From: JAJKIV01 sp036509075
Lineage (GTDB): Bacteria > Gemmatimonadota > Gemmatimonadetes > Gemmatimonadales > Gemmatimonadaceae
Assembly: GCA_036509075.1 (NCBI GenBank)
Contig: DATCGG010000547.1
Location: 1 to 10,769 of the forward strand
DNA: 10,769 bases
Direction of reading: 5' to 3'
Part shown: positions 6,927 to 10,769 of the stretch, piece after piece
How the letters are laid out: each line of letters opens with the position of its first letter
Position numbering within the stretch: position 1 is the first letter of the stretch
Program-made: the position numbers and the translations under genes
The notes under the pieces: model-generated
Seen by the model: the letters and a program-made list of their open reading frames with translations, nothing else
The model's database searches: none
What the model was told of the DNA's origin: nothing

Positions 6927-7446
6927 GTGGGTACTTCTCGAGCATCTTCGCGACCGCCTTGTTCAGGTTCTTGTCTCGTTTCTCGGGACTCGCGCTCTGA
7001 TCGAGGTCCTTTGACGCCACACCACGCCAGATGACCGACTTCGTCTCCGGATCGGCCATCGCAACCACCAACGTGCCCGTCATGACCTCCTGCGTGCGCG
7101 CCGAACCGGTTCGGTTCCCGCGATAGAGCGGGCCACCCCAGTCCGACGAGGAACCGTTGATCTCGAGGTTCCGATCGATCCCCACGCCGTACGCCACGAG
7201 GACGTCGGCCATGCCGCCTTCCTGGACCTTCGTCAGCCCCTTCGCCGCGAGCTGCGAATCGACCGCGGCGACGATCCGCTTGTGATTGAGCTCGTCCTGC
7301 ACCTCCTCGCGTGTGTGGACCCACGCATACGTCCTGATCTTCGTGAAGTCCGTCGCCTTGTCGTAGTCATACGTGACCTTCTGAGCCGAAGCCGTCGCGC
7401 TCGTGAGCGCCAGGCCGAGCATCGGCAGCCATGTCTTCATCTGCAT
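6916..7446 (-). CDS. DUF4136 exported protein
   Basis: 176 residues. Residues 1-21 form a signal peptide (MQMKTWLPML, hydrophobic run, ASA before Gln22), so it is exported; the residue after the cleavage site is not Cys, so it does not look like a lipoprotein. The mature part matches the DUF4136 pattern: YDYDKATDF with IRTYAW near the start, RIVAAVDSQLAAKGL, ADVLVAYGV, then GTLVVAMADPETKSVIWRGVA and a C-terminal helix ending in KYPPKQ. Molecular function is unknown for the family. The ATG at 7446 was preferred over the one at 7440; an AAAGGA ribosome site lies 11 bases upstream of it. Its stop is 5 bp from that of the convergent citrate synthase-family gene. Confidence 0.87.
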   Translation of the reverse strand: MQMKTWLPMLGLALTSATASAQKVTYDYDKATDFTKIRTYAWVHTREEVQDELNHKRIVAAVDSQLAAKGLTKVQEGGMADVLVAYGVGIDRNLEINGSSSDWGGPLYRGNRTGSARTQEVMTGTLVVAMADPETKSVIWRGVASKDLDQSASPEKRDKNLNKAVAKMLEKYPPKQ

Positions 7447-7567
7447 TCGCGTCTCGTTCCTTTATCGTTGAATGGTGAGTTACCGAATTACGGTCGAGAC
7501 GAAAGCAGGTGCGGGGCCAGAAGCACCGAACGCGCGCTGAGCGGCGCAACTCCTTGTGGCCGAGTGG

Positions 7568-7580
7568 GTTGGAATCCAAC
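7568..7580. repeat. Small palindrome in the DUF4136/Asp-box intergenic region
   Basis: GTTGGA (7568-7573) and TCCAAC (7575-7580) are complementary around a single base. It lies in the 234-bp divergent gap between the DUF4136 and Asp-box genes and could be a regulator half-site pair. There is no independent support. Confidence 0.3.
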
Positions 7581-7613
7581 ACGCCTGTGTCGTTAGGGCG
7601 TTGGTCCATTGCG

Positions 7614-7652
7614 GAATCGCGCGATTCGCGAACTGTCGCGAAATTGTCGCGA
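7614..7652. promoter_or_regulatory. Palindrome plus helically phased TCGCGA repeats upstream of the Asp-box gene
   Basis: GAATCGCGCGATTC (7614-7627) is a perfect 14-bp palindrome. It overlaps the first of three TCGCGA sites at 7626, 7636 and 7647, spaced 10 and 11 bp, about one helical turn. The last two lie in an 11-bp tandem repeat, AACTGTCGCGA then AATTGTCGCGA (7631-7652, one mismatch). The group ends 28 bp before the ATG at 7681. A cooperative regulator-binding site is a reasonable guess; no ribosome site or clear promoter hexamers are visible nearby. Confidence 0.4.
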
Positions 7653-7680
7653 CGTTCGATCCACCCGTCGCCCCCCGACA

Positions 7681-9063
7681 ATGACACCCTGCTTTCGCTG
7701 CCTCCCCCTCCTTGCCGGTCTCCTGAGCGGGCTCGTGTCGTCGAGCACCGCTGCGCAGAGTTTTGTGCGGCAGCCGCTCCCGCTCGCGCCGGGTGCGCGG
7801 GTCGCAACCATCACCGAGCCCGGGCCATTCACGGAGCCGGGCGTTGCGATCGACCCGCGCGACAATCGACGCGCCGTCAGCGTCTATCAGAACCAGGCGA
7901 GTGCCGCGTGGACGCCTGACGCGGGTGCCACATGGAAGACCGCGGAGGGGACGGTACCGCCCAACTACCGCGTCGCCGGTGACGTGTCGGTTGCCGTCGA
8001 CCGCCACGGCCACGCGTTCCTCTGCTACATCGCGTTCGACCACACCGGCGTGACCTCGTACTGGGCACTCGGCGGCACTCGCGGTGGAATCTTCGTTCGG
8101 CGATCCGACGATGGCGGGGCGACCTGGGCGAAGGAACCGAGCGTGGTCGTCGAGCACCCGGAGACGAAGCCGAATCTCCCGTGGGAAGACATGCCGTCCA
8201 TCATCGCCGACACGAGGGAGCAAAGCCCGTACGTGGGCAACCTCTATATCGGCTGGATTCAGTTTCAGGTGGATCGCACCGTCATGCTCTTCTCGCGATC
8301 CACCGACGACGGCCGGACGTGGAGCGCGCCGAAGGTGGTCAGTACTGAGCCGGGACTGCCGCGCGACGACACCGGCGGACTGGTCGGGTTTCGCGCGGCC
8401 GTCGCCAACGACGGCACGCTGTACGCGACGTGGAGCGACGGCCGAGGGATCGTCTTCACCACCTCAGGAGATGGGGGCAAAACGTTCACGCCTTCGCGAC
8501 GCGTGATCGAGACGGCGCCGCCGTACTTCAACATCGCAAACTTCTCTCGCGGCAATGGCTTTCCGAACATCGCGATCGAGCCGAAGAGTCATCGGCTGTA
8601 CGTGTCGTGGGGTGACTATCGGAACGGCGACATCGACATCTTTGTCGCCACGAGCGCAGATCGCGGGCGCACGTGGTCGAAGCCCACGCGGGTGAATGAC
8701 GATCCGCTTCACAACGGCAAAGATCAGTTCATGCAGTGGGTGGCCGTTGATCCCGCGGACGGCTCCGCCTACGTCGTGTTCTACGACCGACGAGGCGACT
8801 CGACCAACGTTAGGCCGATCGTGGTGCTGGCGCGGTCGACGGACGGTGGCCGCTCGTTCACGAACTACGCCTGGACGGATGTCTCGTTCGACCCGCGGGA
8901 ATCCTCGTTCCTGGGAGACTACAACGGGCTGACGGCATTGAATGGGCGGGTGTACGGGATCTGGCCGGAGGAGGCGCAGACGCCGGCGAAGCTGGAGAAC
9001 GGGCGTCGTGGTCGGAACACGATCATTCGCGTCGGCGTGGCCGAATTCCCACTCGCGCGATAA
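7681..9063 (+). CDS. Secreted Asp-box (BNR) beta-propeller protein, sialidase-like
   Basis: 460 residues. Residues 1-25 form a signal peptide (MTPCFRCLPLLAGLLSGLVS, then TAA before Gln26). The mature chain carries six Asp-box motifs (S/T-x-D-x-G-x-T/S-W/F): about 78-85 TPDAGATW, 142-149 SDDGGATW, 207-214 STDDGRTW, 262-269 SGDGGKTF, 325-332 SADRGRTW and 386-393 STDGGRSF. Six regularly spaced boxes imply a six-bladed beta-propeller of the sialidase superfamily. I see no FRIP-type arginine motif near the N-terminus, so true sialidase activity is doubtful; other glycan binding or hydrolysis is as likely. The ATG at 7681 was chosen because it puts the signal peptide first; a TTG at 7609 would add 24 charged residues. 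No Shine-Dalgarno sequence precedes the ATG. Convergent with the ADOP permease 31 bp downstream. Confidence 0.85.
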   Translation: MTPCFRCLPLLAGLLSGLVSSSTAAQSFVRQPLPLAPGARVATITEPGPFTEPGVAIDPRDNRRAVSVYQNQASAAWTPDAGATWKTAEGTVPPNYRVAGDVSVAVDRHGHAFLCYIAFDHTGVTSYWALGGTRGGIFVRRSDDGGATWAKEPSVVVEHPETKPNLPWEDMPSIIADTREQSPYVGNLYIGWIQFQVDRTVMLFSRSTDDGRTWSAPKVVSTEPGLPRDDTGGLVGFRAAVANDGTLYATWSDGRGIVFTTSGDGGKTFTPSRRVIETAPPYFNIANFSRGNGFPNIAIEPKSHRLYVSWGDYRNGDIDIFVATSADRGRTWSKPTRVNDDPLHNGKDQFMQWVAVDPADGSAYVVFYDRRGDSTNVRPIVVLARSTDGGRSFTNYAWTDVSFDPRESSFLGDYNGLTALNGRVYGIWPEEAQTPAKLENGRRGRNTIIRVGVAEFPLAR

Positions 9064-9079
9064 TCGGGAATCGGGAATC
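9062..9079. repeat. Heptamer tandem repeat AATCGGG
   Basis: AATCGGG is repeated at 9062-9068 and 9069-9075, followed by a partial third copy AATC (9076-9079). The first copy begins within the TAA stop of the Asp-box gene and the array fills half of the 31-bp convergent gap. Such heptamers can vary in copy number by slippage. Confidence 0.45.
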
Positions 9080-9094
9080 TCGCAACGCGACCGG

Positions 9095-10769
9095 CTACTC
9101 CTGTTGCAACGCGACAATCGGCGCGACACGTCCGGCGCGGATCGCGGGAACGAGAGCCGCGACGACCGCCGCCGCCAGCAGTACGCCGAACGCCACGGCG
9201 GCCGATGGCAGGTCGATTGCACCGACCCCGGGCACCTGCGACCGAATGAGGCGTGCTGTCACGTAGCCGCCCGGTACGCCGATCGCGAGACCGGCGCCGA
9301 CGAGCCGCAACGCCTCCCCCAGCACCATCGTCACGATGTCCCATCGCTCGGCGCCTAACGCCATGCGGAGACCGAGCTCCCCGGTTCGGCGACTCACGGC
9401 GTGCATCATGAGGCCATAGAGACCCATCGCCGCGAGCAGCAGCGCTATGGCGCCGAACGCGCTCGCTAGCCTCGCCACCAGACGTTCCCGCGCGATCGAG
9501 TCCCGGATCCGTGCGTCCAGCGCGTACATGTCGTTGATCGGGACCTGCGCGTCCACCGACGCGATCGCGCGACGCACCGGATCGATCAGCAACTCGGGAT
9601 TTCCGCCGGTCCGAATCTCGAAGAGCGCCTCGGACGGCGGAGCGCTGCCAGGGTGCTGGAGGTACGAGAGATAGAAACGGCGAACCGGTGGCTGCGTCAA
9701 CGAGCGTGCCCCCTCGCGCCAACTGGTCTCGCCGGTCCGCGTGTCGCCGATTACGCCGACGACCTGCGCCTGGATCGGCGCGTCGGCCGAGTCGGTGAAC
9801 ATGAGCGTGCGTCCGAGTGGATCGGCGTCACCAAAGTAGTACCGCGCAAACGCCTCGTTCACGAGGACGACCGGCGCGCTCCCCTGGGCGTCGCGTTCAG
9901 AGAACTCGCGACCTTCGATGAGGCGCGCGCCGATCACGCGAGCGTAGTCCGGCCCGATGAAATCGTACCGGGCAATGCTGTCCTGACGCGTGCGTGCAAC
10001 AAAGCCCGGCACCGTCAGGCGCCTCGACCAATCGGAACCCGAAAACAATCCGTTCATCGAGAAATTCACGCCGGTGACACCGGGCAGCGCGGCGATGCGC
10101 GCCCGAAGCGCACGGACGAACGCGAGATGGCGAGCGCCGGAGTATCCGACCGCCTGATCGTCCACGTCGACCACGAGCAGGTGCTCGCGGTCGAAGCCGG
10201 GGCTCAGTTGCTCGAGACGTCGGAGGCTCCGAACGAGGAGCGCCCCGCCGACGAGCAGCACGAGCGACAGGGCCACTTGCCCGACCACGAGCGTCTTCGT
10301 GAGCGACCGGCGGCGACCCGGGACGCCGGATCCGCCGCCTAACGACCCTCGGCCCTGCGCCCGAAGCACCGGTGCGACATCCACCCTTGTCGCCCGATAG
10401 GCTGGCGCGAGGCCGAACAGCATCACGGCCGCAATCGAGATCGAAGCGGTGAATAGCGTGACGCGCAGGTCGAGTCCGACATCGAGCGGCGCCACGATCC
10501 CGTTCGCGCTGGCGAACGCGAGCAGCAGCTGGCTCTCCCACCGCGCAACGACGAGCGACGAGGCACCCGCAATCACCGCCAGCACCGCGCTCTCGGTCAG
10601 CAGTTGTCGCACGAGACGTGATCGCCCAGCGCCAATCGCCATGCGCACGGCCATCTCTCGGCTGCGAGCGACGGCTCGTGCGACCAGCAGGTTGCCGACG
10701 TTCGCGCAGACGATGAGCAGGACGAGCGTGACGCCGACCATCATCGTCACGAGCGGCGTCGCGAAGTCC
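9095..10769 (-). CDS. ADOP-type ABC transporter permease (MacB/FtsX), 5' partial
   Basis: About 557 C-terminal residues of a second duplicated orphan permease; the frame is open to the right edge (DFATPLV precedes the GTG at 10750), so the N-terminal periplasmic domain is outside the window. Counting from 10750: first FtsX core 1-130 (CANVGNLLVARAVARSREMA, AIGAGRSRLVRQLL), a transmembrane segment at about 152-172, second periplasmic MacB-PCD about 180-405, and second FtsX core about 418-545 (AAMGLYGLMMHAVSRRTGEL, GLRMALGAERWD). It ends in IVALQQE, close to the ADOP consensus tail. No ATPase domain is present or adjacent. Substrate unknown. It carries two CGTTAGGC sites, each including a TTA leucine codon (Leu137 and Leu465). 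Confidence 0.9.
   Translation of the reverse strand, partial: DFATPLVTMMVGVTLVLLIVCANVGNLLVARAVARSREMAVRMAIGAGRSRLVRQLLTESAVLAVIAGASSLVVARWESQLLLAFASANGIVAPLDVGLDLRVTLFTASISIAAVMLFGLAPAYRATRVDVAPVLRAQGRGSLGGGSGVPGRRRSLTKTLVVGQVALSLVLLVGGALLVRSLRRLEQLSPGFDREHLLVVDVDDQAVGYSGARHLAFVRALRARIAALPGVTGVNFSMNGLFSGSDWSRRLTVPGFVARTRQDSIARYDFIGPDYARVIGARLIEGREFSERDAQGSAPVVLVNEAFARYYFGDADPLGRTLMFTDSADAPIQAQVVGVIGDTRTGETSWREGARSLTQPPVRRFYLSYLQHPGSAPPSEALFEIRTGGNPELLIDPVRRAIASVDAQVPINDMYALDARIRDSIARERLVARLASAFGAIALLLAAMGLYGLMMHAVSRRTGELGLRMALGAERWDIVTMVLGEALRLVGAGLAIGVPGGYVTARLIRSQVPGVGAIDLPSAAVAFGVLLAAAVVAALVPAIRAGRVAPIVALQQE

Noticed and set aside
7556..7600. A stretch containing TGGCCGAGTGG and ACACGCCTG that resembles the D-arm and anticodon arm of a serine tRNA.
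   Set aside because: No proper acceptor stem, anticodon loop or TTCGA-type T-arm can be folded around it, and the bases after it do not give CCA. Resemblance is limited to two short pieces; a tRNA remnant is possible but unsupported.
7681..9063. Annotation of the Asp-box protein as a true exo-alpha-sialidase.
   Set aside because: The Asp boxes show the propeller fold, but I could not find the FRIP arginine motif or a clear catalytic arginine triad, so the enzymatic name is not supported.
1..10769. Defence system, prophage, integron or transposon in the window.
   Set aside because: No nuclease, helicase, methyltransferase, recombinase or transposase motifs were found in the credible genes, and no CRISPR-like array or terminal inverted repeats with a target duplication were seen.

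Overview
The window is high-GC bacterial chromosome, dense with genes and with no rRNA, tRNA, CRISPR or insertion sequence that I can see. Two ABC-less FtsX/MacB permeases of the duplicated 'ADOP' type, a secreted DUF1080 (3-keto-disaccharide hydrolase-like) protein, a DUF4136 protein and an Asp-box secreted protein together suggest Gemmatimonadota, with Acidobacteriota as the alternative. This assignment is an inference from gene content and base composition; there is no taxonomic marker in the window.

Layout. From the left edge to 2124 (+) runs the C-terminal 700 or so residues of an ADOP permease. It is followed by a secreted DUF1080 protein (2182-3138, +), probably co-transcribed. A convergent intergenic region (3139-3397) carries a perfect 14-bp stem-loop and small GGAT-containing repeats. 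An alpha/beta hydrolase (3398-4276, -) lies downstream of a citrate synthase (4466-5587, -). That synthase is divergent from a second citrate synthase-family protein (5651-6910, +) that has an N-terminal helix-turn-helix. The two starts are separated by only 63 bp of AT-rich, palindrome-bearing DNA. A DUF4136 exported protein (6916-7446, -) converges tightly on the second synthase. A secreted six-Asp-box (BNR) protein follows (7681-9063, +). It converges on a second ADOP permease (9095 to the right edge, -), whose N-terminus is outside the window.

How the genes may work together. The divergent synthase pair looks like one unit. One member is a CitA-like enzyme with the active-site Asp replaced by Glu. 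The other keeps the usual His-His-Asp residues but is fused to a DNA-binding domain that could act on the shared promoter. The remaining genes are cell-envelope or secreted functions with no evident common pathway.

The other striking signal is the heptamer CCTAACG (or its complement CGTTAGG), which occurs 11 times in this window against roughly one expected. It falls in several reading frames, at a stop codon and in intergenic DNA, and at three sites it includes a TTA or CTA leucine codon. It behaves as a DNA-level motif rather than a codon-use effect.
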